This document shows, in pieces, positions 43,101-51,159 of a stretch of 64,000 bases of DNA. Within the stretch, counting starts at the first letter, position 1. Every line of letters begins with the position of its first letter. Location: contig JAKQHY010000109.1 of NCBI GenBank assembly GCA_029555965.1, forward strand, positions 1-64,000, given 5' to 3'. The translations under genes were made by a program, and so were the position numbers. The DNA is from Chloroflexota bacterium. GTDB lineage: Bacteria > Chloroflexota > Anaerolineae > B4-G1 > SLSP01. Below the pieces are notes generated by a model, which saw nothing but the letters and a program-made list of their open reading frames with translations, did not search any database and was not told the origin of the DNA.

Positions 43101-45624
43101 AAACGGCGCTTACAAACTACGCTTCAGAGACAGCAGCGGCGTCTATCTGACCGAATATTACGACAATCAGTCCAGCCTGAGCCACGCGGACCTGGTGATG
43201 GTGACAGGCGGTATGACGACCACTGCGAACGCGGCCCTGACGCGCGCGGGGACTCTCAGCGGCACCATCACCGAAGAGGGCAGCGGCGCGCCGTTGGAAG
43301 CCATTGCCGTCAACGTCTACGAAGCGGCCACCGGCAACTACGTCGCCGCCGCCGACACCGACGCTAACGGCGTCTACCGCCTCGGCGGGCTGGCGGACGG
43401 CCTATACAAGCTCTATTTCTACGACAACGGCGGCAACTATCTCAGCGAGTATTATGCAGATAAGCCGTCTTTGTCCGACGCTGATCTGGTGACGGTGACG
43501 GCAGGGCTGACCTCCACTGTGGATGCGGCGCTCGCCCACGGCGGGCGCATCACAGGCCGTGTGACCGACGCTGCCTCCGGCGTGGGCATCGCGGGCGTAT
43601 CGGTGTCGGTCGCGCGCCAGGATGCCAGCAGCCCAGACGGCTCGGCCAGCACGGACGCCGGCGGTTACTACACGACGACTGCGCTCTACACCGGCGTCTA
43701 CCGAGTCAGATTCAGCCCTCCCCAGCCGTACCACAGCGAGGATTACGATGGGTTCCGGTGGTGGGAGACCTTCACCCCGGTGACGGTGTCTGCGCCGTTG
43801 ACCACCACCGGCGTGGACGCGACCCTGCACACCGGGCCGCTCATCACCGGATTCGTCGCCGGCCCTGCCCCTCTGGAAGATGTGTACGTTAAAGCCTATC
43901 GCGGCGCCGATTCGTATGCGTCGGCCAATGCCTATACCCGCAACGACGGAACGTATCGCCTCGGCCCGCTCGATCCCGATGCTTATCGGATATACTTTGA
44001 ACCGGACGGCATACACGCCGGTGAATGGTACAGCGATTCGGAAAGCTACCGCGGAGCGGGAGTCGTCACCCTGCTGAGCGACGACGTGACGGACGTGAAT
44101 GCCGACTTGAGCAACGGTGGGGTTATCAGTGGGACCGTCAGCGGGACAGGCGGCGCTCCGCTCGCGGACGTGTGGGTCTACGTGTACCCGGTTGGAAGTG
44201 ACAGCTCGGTCGCCTCGGATCGGACAGATGCCGCCGGCTATTACGCCACCCGCCCCGGACTACCTACCGGCGAATACCAGATCAAATTCTCCGCGCCGCC
44301 CGGCTACACCACCGAGTGGTACAACGACCGGGGCAACCGGTCCACGGCAACCCCCCTCACGGTCACGTCCGGCGTCACGGTGACGGCGGACGCGCAGTTG
44401 GCGCCTTACGCCTGGGGCGCCATCACCGGCGCCGTCACTGCCGCCGACACCGGCCTGCCGGTGAACGTGTGGGTGTACGCCTACAACGCCAGCGGTGCAA
44501 ACGTGCGGTCGGTCTATGCTTCCGGCGCTTACGTGCTGGACTATCTGCCGCCGGCCGTCTATCGGGTCTACTTCGGTTCTCCACCTGCGCCCTACGTTTC
44601 GAGATACTATTCCGACAAGTCCGGCCTATCCGCCGCCGATCTCATCACCGTAACCGCCGGCGTGACAGTCACGAATATCAACCAGGCGCTCCCGCGCGGC
44701 GGCGCGATCCACGGCGTCGTTACCGACACGGCCACTGGCGCCGGCATCCCCGGCGTCCACGTCTATGCCCGGCGGGTGGTCGGCAGTTGGACTTCCAAAG
44801 AGACCTACACCGGGGTAGACGGAACCTATCGCCTGGAAGGCTTGCCGGATGGCGGCTACAAAGTGCAGTTCACCTCGCCCCCGCCCTTTGTCTGCGAGTG
44901 GTATGACGACGTCCTGCTTGAAAATGCCGCCGCCATCGTCACCGTGACGTTGGGGGCTACGGTGAACGCGCATGCGGCGCTAGGGACGGGCGGCGTCGTC
45001 ACCGGCGTCGTCACTGCCGCCGACACCGGCGCGCCGTTGGCGGGCGCTTATGTCTACGTGTACAGTTCTACCACGGGCGCGTTCATCACCGGAGTCTATG
45101 TCGGCAGGGATGGTGCGTACCGCACCCCTGGTCTGCCCGCCGGCGACTACTGGATTTATTTCAGCGTGGGGCCGTGGGCTATGTACTGGCCTGAATGGTA
45201 CATGGATGCCCACACCACTGGTGACAGAATTTCGGTCACGGTGCCGTCCGCCGGCGCGATCCCCAACATAGATGCCGCCTTGGAACGCGGCGGATCCATC
45301 AGCGGCTGGACCTACAGCCAGGCGACGGGGCGCCCGTTGAACGATGTGTACGTCGCCGCGCACTATGTCGCCGCCCAGGGCTACGTGGATTACGACTACA
45401 GCAACGACTGGGGGTTTTATCAGATAGACGGCCTGCCGAACGATCTGTACAAAGTCTACTTCTCCAGGAATGGGTATGTGGCGCAGTGGTACGACCAGGC
45501 GGCGGACTTCACCGCCGCGCTTACCGTGACCGTCAACGCGTCGTCCGAGGTGTCGAACGTGAACGCCTATCTGCGCTCCCCCCACGGAGTCTACCTGCCG
45601 CTCGTGCTGCGCAACGGAGAATAG
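40171..45624 (+). CDS. Secreted protein with 18 carboxypeptidase-regulatory-like repeats
   Basis: The 1817-aa protein has an N-terminal signal (hydrophobic GLFLAVLLLLLHPAVDARP) and a ribosome site AAGGAGG. From residue 52 to near the end are 18 tandem repeats of about 95-98 residues. Each begins with I(S/T)GxVT and contains GVYRIGGL, YKLYFYD and EYYDDKP. These fit the CarboxypepD_reg/CNA-B beta-sandwich family, used as stalks in surface proteins. Repeats 5-8 are nearly identical, the outer ones diverged. The chain ends VYLPLVLRNGE, with no LPxTG or membrane anchor. It is probably an extended surface stalk or matrix protein. Confidence 0.9.
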   Translation: MNTKIRHIIGATVSGLFLAVLLLLLHPAVDARPLDEPPPPRRPGAITADGAITGVVTGDDTAAPIAGVQICAYREAPHVYRCASTDAGGVYSISVPAGNYQVIFLPPDYHMNEYYDNVPYNSPNSHTPVAVADDTVTPNINAGLAVGMQIGGQVTDEITGNPLLGVTAYVEDPGGYYYAYGSTGADGVYTATPGLPAGSYRVQFADYGGMCATEYYSNVYLPGQATLVTLTTANLTGIDAVLTQAAVITGLVTDGGPLSNIQIDAYFADEDAYANGASTDANGVYRLTGLAPIAYKLRFYDSTGQYLVEWHQDKPNWDAADPISLTGGVTTTVNAQLTTGAVLTGTVTAEGSGVPLTHIRVSAYDAITGDSIAGDYTDVLGVYRIGGLVGGVYKLRFQDYAGVYLDEYYDDKPDLASADTIVLTVGVTTTVDAVLTPGAVISGTVTDAGHGTGLDAINIIAYDATTNNYAGQGATDAAGIYRIGGLASGGYKLYFYDNGGIYIAEYYDDKPNLAGADPVMVTAGVTTTVNAALTPGAVISGTVTDENHGAGLNSVTVVAYDAATDYYVREDTTTAAGIYRIGGLAAGSYKLYFYDPSGVYLNEYYDDKPDLASADPIALTTGVTTTVNAVLTPGAVISGTVTDESHGAGLNSVTVTAYDAATGNYIRDDATDAAGVYRIGGLADGSYKLYFYDPSGVYIAEYYDDKPDLASADPIVLTAGVTATVNAALAPGAVISGTVTDESHGAGLHSVTVTAYDAATGDYIRDDATDAAGVYCISGLAPGSYKLYFYDYNGVYVSEYYDDKPNFDIADPIAATPGMTVTANAALAQGGILSGTVTEAGSGLPLDNIDVNVYDAATDAYVKDANTDADGIYRISGLAAGGYKLYFRDPNSAYMGEYYDDKSSLATADPIAVTAGLTTTANAALTAGGVLSGAVTEEGSGAPLAGIQVRAYDAATNTSIASVATDAAGVYRLGGLANGAYKLRFRDSSGVYLTEYYDNQSSLSHADLVMVTGGMTTTANAALTRAGTLSGTITEEGSGAPLEAIAVNVYEAATGNYVAAADTDANGVYRLGGLADGLYKLYFYDNGGNYLSEYYADKPSLSDADLVTVTAGLTSTVDAALAHGGRITGRVTDAASGVGIAGVSVSVARQDASSPDGSASTDAGGYYTTTALYTGVYRVRFSPPQPYHSEDYDGFRWWETFTPVTVSAPLTTTGVDATLHTGPLITGFVAGPAPLEDVYVKAYRGADSYASANAYTRNDGTYRLGPLDPDAYRIYFEPDGIHAGEWYSDSESYRGAGVVTLLSDDVTDVNADLSNGGVISGTVSGTGGAPLADVWVYVYPVGSDSSVASDRTDAAGYYATRPGLPTGEYQIKFSAPPGYTTEWYNDRGNRSTATPLTVTSGVTVTADAQLAPYAWGAITGAVTAADTGLPVNVWVYAYNASGANVRSVYASGAYVLDYLPPAVYRVYFGSPPAPYVSRYYSDKSGLSAADLITVTAGVTVTNINQALPRGGAIHGVVTDTATGAGIPGVHVYARRVVGSWTSKETYTGVDGTYRLEGLPDGGYKVQFTSPPPFVCEWYDDVLLENAAAIVTVTLGATVNAHAALGTGGVVTGVVTAADTGAPLAGAYVYVYSSTTGAFITGVYVGRDGAYRTPGLPAGDYWIYFSVGPWAMYWPEWYMDAHTTGDRISVTVPSAGAIPNIDAALERGGSISGWTYSQATGRPLNDVYVAAHYVAAQGYVDYDYSNDWGFYQIDGLPNDLYKVYFSRNGYVAQWYDQAADFTAALTVTVNASSEVSNVNAYLRSPHGVYLPLVLRNGE
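41470..42650 (+). repeat. Near-identical 294-bp tandem units within the repeat gene
   Basis: Four consecutive units share long identical stretches, for example GCGGTCATCAGCGGCACGGT at the start of units beginning near 41480, 41777, 42071 and (with one change) 42365. The roughly 294-bp period equals 98 codons. The similarity at DNA level indicates recent duplication or gene conversion. Confidence 0.85.
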
Positions 45625-45628
45625 CGCG

Positions 45629-45763
45629 GACGGCTAAAGTCGTTGGTTTTAGACGTTTTGCGGTGATGGACTCCCGCCCGTCACCGCAAAACGCTCTTTT
45701 TATCGGCAGCTCTAGCCGAAAAATCACCCCGTGAGGCGCGCTCACCGAGACGGATGAAGCCCT
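45629..45763. mobile_element. Truncated element A copy after the repeat gene
   Basis: It begins at GCGGACGGCTAAAG, keeps the inner hairpin GTTTTGCGGTGATGG facing CCGTCACCGCAAAAC, and ends GAGACGGATGAAGCCCT. The left terminal repeat is missing, lost against the stop codon of the upstream gene. Confidence 0.6.
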
Positions 45764-45782
45764 AACACCAAAACCATGAAGG

Positions 45783-45811
45783 TTGACCCATCAAGCGGGG
45801 CGCTATATAAT
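45783..45811 (+). promoter_or_regulatory. Sigma70-type promoter of the corrinoid activator
   Basis: TTGACC (45783-45788), a 17-nt spacer and a perfect TATAAT (45806-45811), about 70 nt before the start codon. No cobalamin riboswitch is apparent in the leader. Confidence 0.65.
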
Positions 45812-45882
45812 CAAGTCTCAGCGGGGACTACGGACAGATTTTTTCATCTACTGACGCTATCTTTTCCTTCGGAGAACGGCTC

Positions 45883-47715
45883 ATGACGCGACCGGCGACC
45901 ATACCGCCAACCTATCAAGTGGATTTTGAACCCATCGGCAAACGGGTGGATGTGACGCCGGACACTACGCTCCTGGAAGCGGCGCGGCGGGCGGGCATCG
46001 CGCTGACCGCGACGTGCGGCGGGATGCACAGCTGCGGCCGGTGCCGGGTGATCATGCTCGCGGGTCATGTATCCCCCGCCGATGAGGGCGAAAAGGCGCT
46101 CCTGACCGAGTCGGAGTTGCAAAGCGGCTACCGGTTGGCGTGCAGCGCGCGCGTTCAAAGCCGGGTCAAAGTGCATGTCCCCCCAGCGTCCCTTGTCACC
46201 GGCCAACGTTTGCAGGTGACGGGCGAATCGGCCGGTCTGACGCCTGATCCGCCGATCTGGGCTTACCCGTTAGAAGCGCCGCCGCCCACCCTGCACGATC
46301 CCCGCGCCGACCTGGAACGGCTCACAGCGGCGCTGCCCCAGGGAACCGGCGCGAGCCTGCCCGTCGTCCGCCAAATCACTGAAACCGCACGCACGCACGA
46401 CTGGCGCTTGACCGCCTACCTGCGGGACGCCGAAATCGTGGGCGTCGCGCCGCCGGGAGCGGGGCCAGTGGGCGTGGCTGTGGACCTGGGCACCACTAAA
46501 ATCGCGGCCAGCCTTGTTGATCTGACGGACGGAACCGAGTTGGCCGCAGCGGGAGCATTGAATCCGCAAATCGGCTACGGCGAGGACGTCATCAGCCGCC
46601 TGACCTACGCCCTGCGCGGCCCCGCAGGCGCGCACACACTGGCGGCGCTGGCGCGAGAGACGCTAGACGCCCTGTTGGGCGACCTGACCGCACAGGCAGA
46701 GGTCAATCGGACGCAGGTGGCGGAGATTTGCCTGGTGGGCAACACAGCGATGACGCATCTGCTGCTTGCGCTGCCGGTGAGCCAGTTGGCGTCCGCGCCC
46801 TACGTGGCCGCGACGCACCGGGCGCTGGACGTGCGGGCCGCCGACCTGGGGCTGGCCGCCGCGCCGGGCGCCTACGTCCACGTACTGCCCGGCATCGGCG
46901 GGTTCGTGGGCGCGGATCACGTGGCGATGCTCCTGGCCGGTGGGCTGGATGAGATGGCGCACGTGACGTTGGGGATTGACGTGGGGACGAACACCGAAAT
47001 TGTGCTCGCCCGACCCGACCAGGGCGCGCTAACCTCAACGTCGTGCGCCTCCGGCCCGGCGTTTGAGGGCGCGCACATCGGCCACGGGATGCGGGCCGCG
47101 TCCGGCGCCATCGAAGCGGTGGCGCTGACCGAAACCGGCGCGCAGTTGAAGACCGTGGACGACGCGCCCGCCATCGGGCTGTGCGGCTCCGGCATGATTG
47201 ACGCCGTGGCCGAGTTGCGCCGGTGGGGGCTGCTCAACGCGCGCGGGCGGTTCGAGCGCGATCATCCACGGGTGCGAAGCGAGCCTCATGGGCCAGAGTT
47301 CGTGCTGGCGTCCGCCGCCCAGGGCGGAAGTCGGAGCGATGTGGTGATCACGCAAAAAGACATCAATGAGTTTCAGTTAGCCAAAGGCGCCATCTGCGCC
47401 GGGGTGGAGAGTCTGCTCGAGGCCACGGGGACTTCGCCGGAGGATGTGCGCGAGGTGGTCATCGCGGGGGCGTTTGGGGCGTTTCTGAACGTGCAGAACG
47501 CGCTGGCTATCGGGCTGCTGCCCCCGCTGCCTCACGCGCGCTACCGGCAGGTGGGCAACGCGGCCCTGGTGGGCGCCCGATACGCGCTGGTATCGCGCCG
47601 GATGCGGGAGCGCGCCCAGGCCATCGCCGCGCAAACCCGCTATTTGGAATTGACCACCTACCCCCAATTCAAGCGGCGCTTCGCGCTGGGAATGGGCTTG
47701 GGGAGTAGGGAGTAG
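45883..47715 (+). CDS. Reductive activator of corrinoid proteins (2Fe-2S plus ASKHA ATPase)
   Basis: The 610-aa protein has an N-terminal plant-type ferredoxin domain with Cys45, Cys51, Cys54 and Cys87 (TCGGMHSCGRC and LACSAR). A linker domain leads to an ASKHA ATPase fold (VAVDLGTTKIAAS at 199-210, GIDVGTNTEI, GLCGSGMIDAVAEL). This is the RACE/RamA-like family: it uses ATP to reduce cob(II)alamin to cob(I)alamin and rescue inactive corrinoid methyltransferases. The methyltransferase and corrinoid genes lie 465 bp downstream on the same strand. The last codons and stop fall within a GGGAGTA heptamer repeat, so the original C-terminus may have been altered. Confidence 0.92.
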   Translation: MTRPATIPPTYQVDFEPIGKRVDVTPDTTLLEAARRAGIALTATCGGMHSCGRCRVIMLAGHVSPADEGEKALLTESELQSGYRLACSARVQSRVKVHVPPASLVTGQRLQVTGESAGLTPDPPIWAYPLEAPPPTLHDPRADLERLTAALPQGTGASLPVVRQITETARTHDWRLTAYLRDAEIVGVAPPGAGPVGVAVDLGTTKIAASLVDLTDGTELAAAGALNPQIGYGEDVISRLTYALRGPAGAHTLAALARETLDALLGDLTAQAEVNRTQVAEICLVGNTAMTHLLLALPVSQLASAPYVAATHRALDVRAADLGLAAAPGAYVHVLPGIGGFVGADHVAMLLAGGLDEMAHVTLGIDVGTNTEIVLARPDQGALTSTSCASGPAFEGAHIGHGMRAASGAIEAVALTETGAQLKTVDDAPAIGLCGSGMIDAVAELRRWGLLNARGRFERDHPRVRSEPHGPEFVLASAAQGGSRSDVVITQKDINEFQLAKGAICAGVESLLEATGTSPEDVREVVIAGAFGAFLNVQNALAIGLLPPLPHARYRQVGNAALVGARYALVSRRMRERAQAIAAQTRYLELTTYPQFKRRFALGMGLGSRE

Positions 47716-47771
47716 GGAGTAGGGAGTAAGGGACATCTTCCCTTTACTCCTTACTCCTTACTTCTTACTTC
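47700..47771. repeat. Heptamer repeats in inverted arrangement at the activator gene end
   Basis: Four GGGAGTA units (47700-47728) face several inverted TACTCCT-type units (47743-47771). They form a long imperfect hairpin that includes the stop codon of the activator gene. It may work as a terminator. Confidence 0.7.
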
Positions 47772-48180
47772 ATAACTGGACATTGGCGAAAATGCTGATT
47801 CCCGGCGAAATAAATGGCCTTTGACAAAAAATATCCGGCTCTTTACGCCGTCTTTTAGCAACACAAACCTACCCAGAAACAATGATGCGTTTTCTGGTTG
47901 ATTTGGTGTATTTATGAAACGTTTTGGCAAAGAAACAATCTCAAAGGAGTATGTTCGCTCCTTAACTGGCAAAACCGACTTTGAGTCGAGGGATAAATCA
48001 TCCCTGGAGCTATGCTTTTAACATCCCTATCACGGACAATGTCCGTAGCGATCAATAGACCACCGGTGCTTGGATATGCTTATTGCCAAGATTGTTTGCA
48101 GTGCCGTCAGTTTCAGATGTTAACAGCATATACCTAAAATTCGCCAGAGTCCAATTCATAATTACAGAAAGGAGCAATGT
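47772..48180. other. Intergenic, no gene seen
   Basis: About 400 bp without a credible frame. A small CGGACAATGTCCG hairpin lies near 48036. It presumably contains the promoter for the methyltransferase genes; no clear boxes were found, and I see no riboswitch. Confidence 0.5.
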
Positions 48181-48981
48181 ATGCAGATAATTGGTGAAAA
48201 AATCAATGGGACGCGCAAGCAGGTGAAGCAGGCGATTGCCGACCGGGACGTGGACTTCATCCAAAGGCTGGCCCGCCGCCAGGCGGAGGCCGGTTCGACG
48301 TGGCTCGATGTGAACGCGGGGACGCCGCCCGATCGAGAGCCGGACGATCTGGTGTGGTTGGTGGAGACGGTGCAGGCTGTGGCGGACGTGCCGCTGTGCC
48401 TCGACAGCGCCAATCCGCAGGCGTTAGCGGCGGCGCTCAAGGTCGTCAACCAGACGCCGATGATCAACTCGATCAGCGGCGAGCCGCAGCGCTTGGAGAA
48501 CGTGCTGCCCTTCGTTGTCGAACACGGCTGCTCGGTCATCGCGCTGGCGATGGACGACAAGGGCATCCCCGAAAGCAGCGAGGCGCGCCTGGCGGTGGCC
48601 CGCCGCGTGCTGGAAGCCACCCGCGCCGCCGGCGTCCCCGACGCGCGCGTGTACGTGGACGCGCTGACCCTGACCCTCAGCACCGACGTCCAGAGCGCGA
48701 TGCTCTTCTGCGACACCGTCCGGGCGGTGCGCGCCGAATACCCGGACGTTCATTTTGTGTCGGGCTTGAGCAACATCTCGTTCGGCCTGCCGGCCCGTTC
48801 CTACATCAACCGCGCTTTTCTGACGCTGGCGCTGGCGGCGGGCCTGGATTGCGCGATTCTCGATCCCCTGGATCGCGAACTCAAGGCCACACTGCTGGCC
48901 GCCGAACTGGTGTTGGGCCGCGACCGCTATTGTCTGACGTACACCCGCGCCTACCGCGCCGGGGCTTTCGACAAGCCTTAG
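48181..48981 (+). CDS. Methyltetrahydrofolate:corrinoid methyltransferase (pterin-binding)
   Basis: The 266-aa protein is a TIM barrel of the pterin-binding family (AcsE, MtgA and MtvA type). Conserved points are the start IIGEKINGTRK, LDVNAGTPP (Asp43, Asn45), PLCLDSANPQAL, MINSISGE, AMDDKGIP and FVSGLSNISFGLP. It would move the methyl group from the methylated corrinoid protein to tetrahydrofolate (or the reverse). AAGGAGCAATGT precedes ATG. It is the first of three genes forming a complete methyl-transfer set. Confidence 0.93.
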   Translation: MQIIGEKINGTRKQVKQAIADRDVDFIQRLARRQAEAGSTWLDVNAGTPPDREPDDLVWLVETVQAVADVPLCLDSANPQALAAALKVVNQTPMINSISGEPQRLENVLPFVVEHGCSVIALAMDDKGIPESSEARLAVARRVLEATRAAGVPDARVYVDALTLTLSTDVQSAMLFCDTVRAVRAEYPDVHFVSGLSNISFGLPARSYINRAFLTLALAAGLDCAILDPLDRELKATLLAAELVLGRDRYCLTYTRAYRAGAFDKP

Positions 48982-48990
48982 ATTTTTTTT

Positions 48991-49062
48991 CACCGCAAAG
49001 GACGCGGAGAACGCGGAGGAAATTGTTAAAGAAATCTCTGCGCCCTCAGCGTTCTCGGCGGT
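48991..49062. repeat. GCGGAGAACGCGG-type inverted repeat
   Basis: CACCGCAAAGGACGCGGAG on the left faces GCGTTCTCGGCGGT-type sequence on the right in inverted orientation, between the methyltransferase and corrinoid genes. It belongs to the same family as 19049-19112 and 28350-28392. It could reduce read-through inside the cluster. Confidence 0.6.
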
Positions 49063-49111
49063 AAAATCCCGTACAGAAGTAAATATTTCATTCACCTAAA
49101 GGAGGTTCGTT

Positions 49112-49741
49112 ATGTCGCAACAATTGATTGACGCCATCGCCGATATGAGGGAAGACGAAGCCCTCGCATTGGTCGAAGAGTTGGCAGGGAGCGGCGCGCC
49201 GCCGTTGGCAATTCTCAACGATGTCAAGACGGCCATGGACATCATCGGCCAGCGCTACGAGGAGAGCGTGTACTTTTTGCCCGAACTGGTGCTGGCCGGG
49301 GAGATGTTGAACCAGATCATGGAGGTGCTCAAACCCTCCCTGGCCGAGACTGCGGCGGAGAAAAGCCTCGGCAAGGTGCTCATCGGCACGGTCAAGGGGG
49401 ACATCCACGACATCGGCAAGGACATCGTTGGCTTCATGCTCAAGGTCAGCGGCTTCGAGGTGCGCGACCTGGGCGTGGACGTGCCCGCGCCGAAGTTCGT
49501 CGAAGCCGTCCGGGAGTTCCAGCCGCAGGTGGTCGGCCTGAGCGGGTTCCTGACGCTGGCCTTCGACGAGATGAAGGCGACCGTCGCGGCCATCGAGAAA
49601 GCCGGCCTGCGCGATCAGGTGAAGATTATGATCGGCGGCGGGCAGATTGACGACGCCGTCAGGGAATACACCGGCGCGGACGCCTACGGCAAGGATGCGA
49701 TGGCGGCCGTCAAATTAGCCAAAAGTTGGGTAGGGGGGTAA
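49112..49741 (+). CDS. Corrinoid (cobalamin-binding) protein
   Basis: The 209-aa protein has the helical cap domain (about 1-85) and a B12-binding Rossmann domain with the base-off signature GDIHDIGKDIV (Asp97-x-His99-x2-Gly102), GLSGFLTL and MIGGGQI. It carries the methyl group between the two methyltransferases of the cluster. AAAGGAGGTTCG gives a strong ribosome site, stronger than its neighbours, matching the usual need for more corrinoid protein. Its stop lies 2 bp from the next start. Confidence 0.95.
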   Translation: MSQQLIDAIADMREDEALALVEELAGSGAPPLAILNDVKTAMDIIGQRYEESVYFLPELVLAGEMLNQIMEVLKPSLAETAAEKSLGKVLIGTVKGDIHDIGKDIVGFMLKVSGFEVRDLGVDVPAPKFVEAVREFQPQVVGLSGFLTLAFDEMKATVAAIEKAGLRDQVKIMIGGGQIDDAVREYTGADAYGKDAMAAVKLAKSWVGG

Positions 49742-49743
49742 CG

Positions 49744-51093
49744 ATGGACAAGCAAAAGGCTCCACTATCGGCAGAGGAAAAGCTGGAAGCAGCGTTTCAA
49801 AGATTGCTTTCACCGAAAGACCCGGCGGGGAACGACCTCCAATTCCAGAGCGCGGAGGCCAAGGCCAACTACCAGGCCAGCATCACCCGGATCAAAGATG
49901 CCATCCAGTTGCGGGAACCGGATCGGGTGCCGGTCACGGTGCTGCCGAGCATGTTTCCCTATCTGAATGCCGGGATGACCGTCGAGGAGGCCATGTACGA
50001 TTATGAAAAATGCACCACGGCCTTCAAAAAATTCGTCCTGGAGTACCGGCCGGATATGCACATCGGCGCGTCGGCGCCGGGGCCGGGCAAATTCTACGAA
50101 CTGCTCGACTACAAACTGTATTCCTGGCCGGGCCACGGCGTCGCGCCGGAGCATTGCTACCAGTGCAACGAGGCGGAATATATGAAGGCAGACGAGTACG
50201 ATCTGCTGATCAGCGATCCGTCGTTCTATTTCAGGAATTTCTACCTGCCACGTATCGGCGGCGCCTTCGAGGGCTTTAAGATGCTCGCGCCGTTTACCAG
50301 CATCCTGGAGATGTACGGGTTGGCCTTCAACTTCGTTCCCTTCGCGCTGCCTCCCGTGCAGGCCAGCTTCCAGAAGTTGTTTGAGGCCGGGGCCGAAGCC
50401 CTGAGATGGGTCATGGCGATGGGCGCCAGCGATGGCGCATTGACCGCCATGGGCTTCCCCAACATCATCGGCGGGTTCACCAAAGCGCCGTTTGACGTCA
50501 TCGGCGACACCCTGCGCGGCACCAAGGGGATCATGCTGGACATCTACCGCCGGCCCGACAAGCTGATTGCGGCCCTGGAACACCTGACGCCCATCATGAT
50601 TGCGATGGGGGTGAGCGCGGCGCAGCAGACCGGCAATCCCCTGATCTTCATACCGCTGCACAAGGGCGCCGACGGCTTCCTGTCCGACGAGCAGTTCAAG
50701 AAATTCTACTGGCCCACCCTCAAACAGGTGATGCTCGGCCTGATCGAGAACGGCTGCATCCCCTTCCCCGCGCTGGAAGGACACTGGGAATCGCGCCTGG
50801 ACGTGATCCAGGACGTGCCACGGGCCACGACAGCGTGGATGGTGGATCAGAGCGACATGGTGAAGGTCAAGCAAACGTTGGGGCAGAACGCCTGTCTCAT
50901 CGGCAACGTGTCCTCCTCCATGCTGAAATTGGGCACCCCGCAGGACGTGCGAGATTACGCTAAAATGCTGATTGACACGGTCGGCAAAGGCGGCGGCTTC
51001 ATCATGAGCAACGGCGCCTTCTTCGACGAAGCCAAACCGGAAAACGTCAAGGCGATGGTCGAATTCACCAGAGAATACGGCGTCTACAAATAG
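49744..51093 (+). CDS. Uroporphyrinogen decarboxylase-family methyltransferase
   Basis: The 449-aa protein starts at ATG 49744, behind GGGGGGTAACG. It has the UroD fold seen in MtaA, CmuA and O-demethylase methyltransferases (DRVPVTVLPSMFPYL, PFDVIGDTLRGTKG, the HKGADGFLSDEQFKKFYWP stretch, SNGAFFDEA). The His-x-Cys zinc motif of MtaA/MtbA is absent; the corresponding area reads LEGHWE. This favours a substrate-specific first methyltransferase, for example for methoxylated aromatics, instead of a coenzyme M type. The substrate cannot be read. Translation is probably coupled to the corrinoid gene. Confidence 0.88.
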   Translation: MDKQKAPLSAEEKLEAAFQRLLSPKDPAGNDLQFQSAEAKANYQASITRIKDAIQLREPDRVPVTVLPSMFPYLNAGMTVEEAMYDYEKCTTAFKKFVLEYRPDMHIGASAPGPGKFYELLDYKLYSWPGHGVAPEHCYQCNEAEYMKADEYDLLISDPSFYFRNFYLPRIGGAFEGFKMLAPFTSILEMYGLAFNFVPFALPPVQASFQKLFEAGAEALRWVMAMGASDGALTAMGFPNIIGGFTKAPFDVIGDTLRGTKGIMLDIYRRPDKLIAALEHLTPIMIAMGVSAAQQTGNPLIFIPLHKGADGFLSDEQFKKFYWPTLKQVMLGLIENGCIPFPALEGHWESRLDVIQDVPRATTAWMVDQSDMVKVKQTLGQNACLIGNVSSSMLKLGTPQDVRDYAKMLIDTVGKGGGFIMSNGAFFDEAKPENVKAMVEFTREYGVYK

Positions 51094-51108
51094 ACATCCG
51101 ATGGAGGA

Positions 51109-51149
51109 ATGGCTTTCGCCGGTGGACAGCGTCCACCGGCGAAAGCCAT
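51109..51149 (+). terminator. 19-bp perfect hairpin before the phosphatase start
   Basis: ATGGCTTTCGCCGGTGGAC pairs with its complement around AGC, 15 bp after the methyltransferase stop and 10 bp before ATG 51160. It has no T-tract, so besides termination it may limit initiation of the phosphatase. Confidence 0.55.
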
Positions 51150-51159
51150 CTACAGACCC

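Noticed and set aside
45780..45882. Cobalamin riboswitch before the corrinoid activator
   Set aside because: The leader is only about 65 nt and lacks a recognisable B12-box-like sequence; a simple promoter fits.
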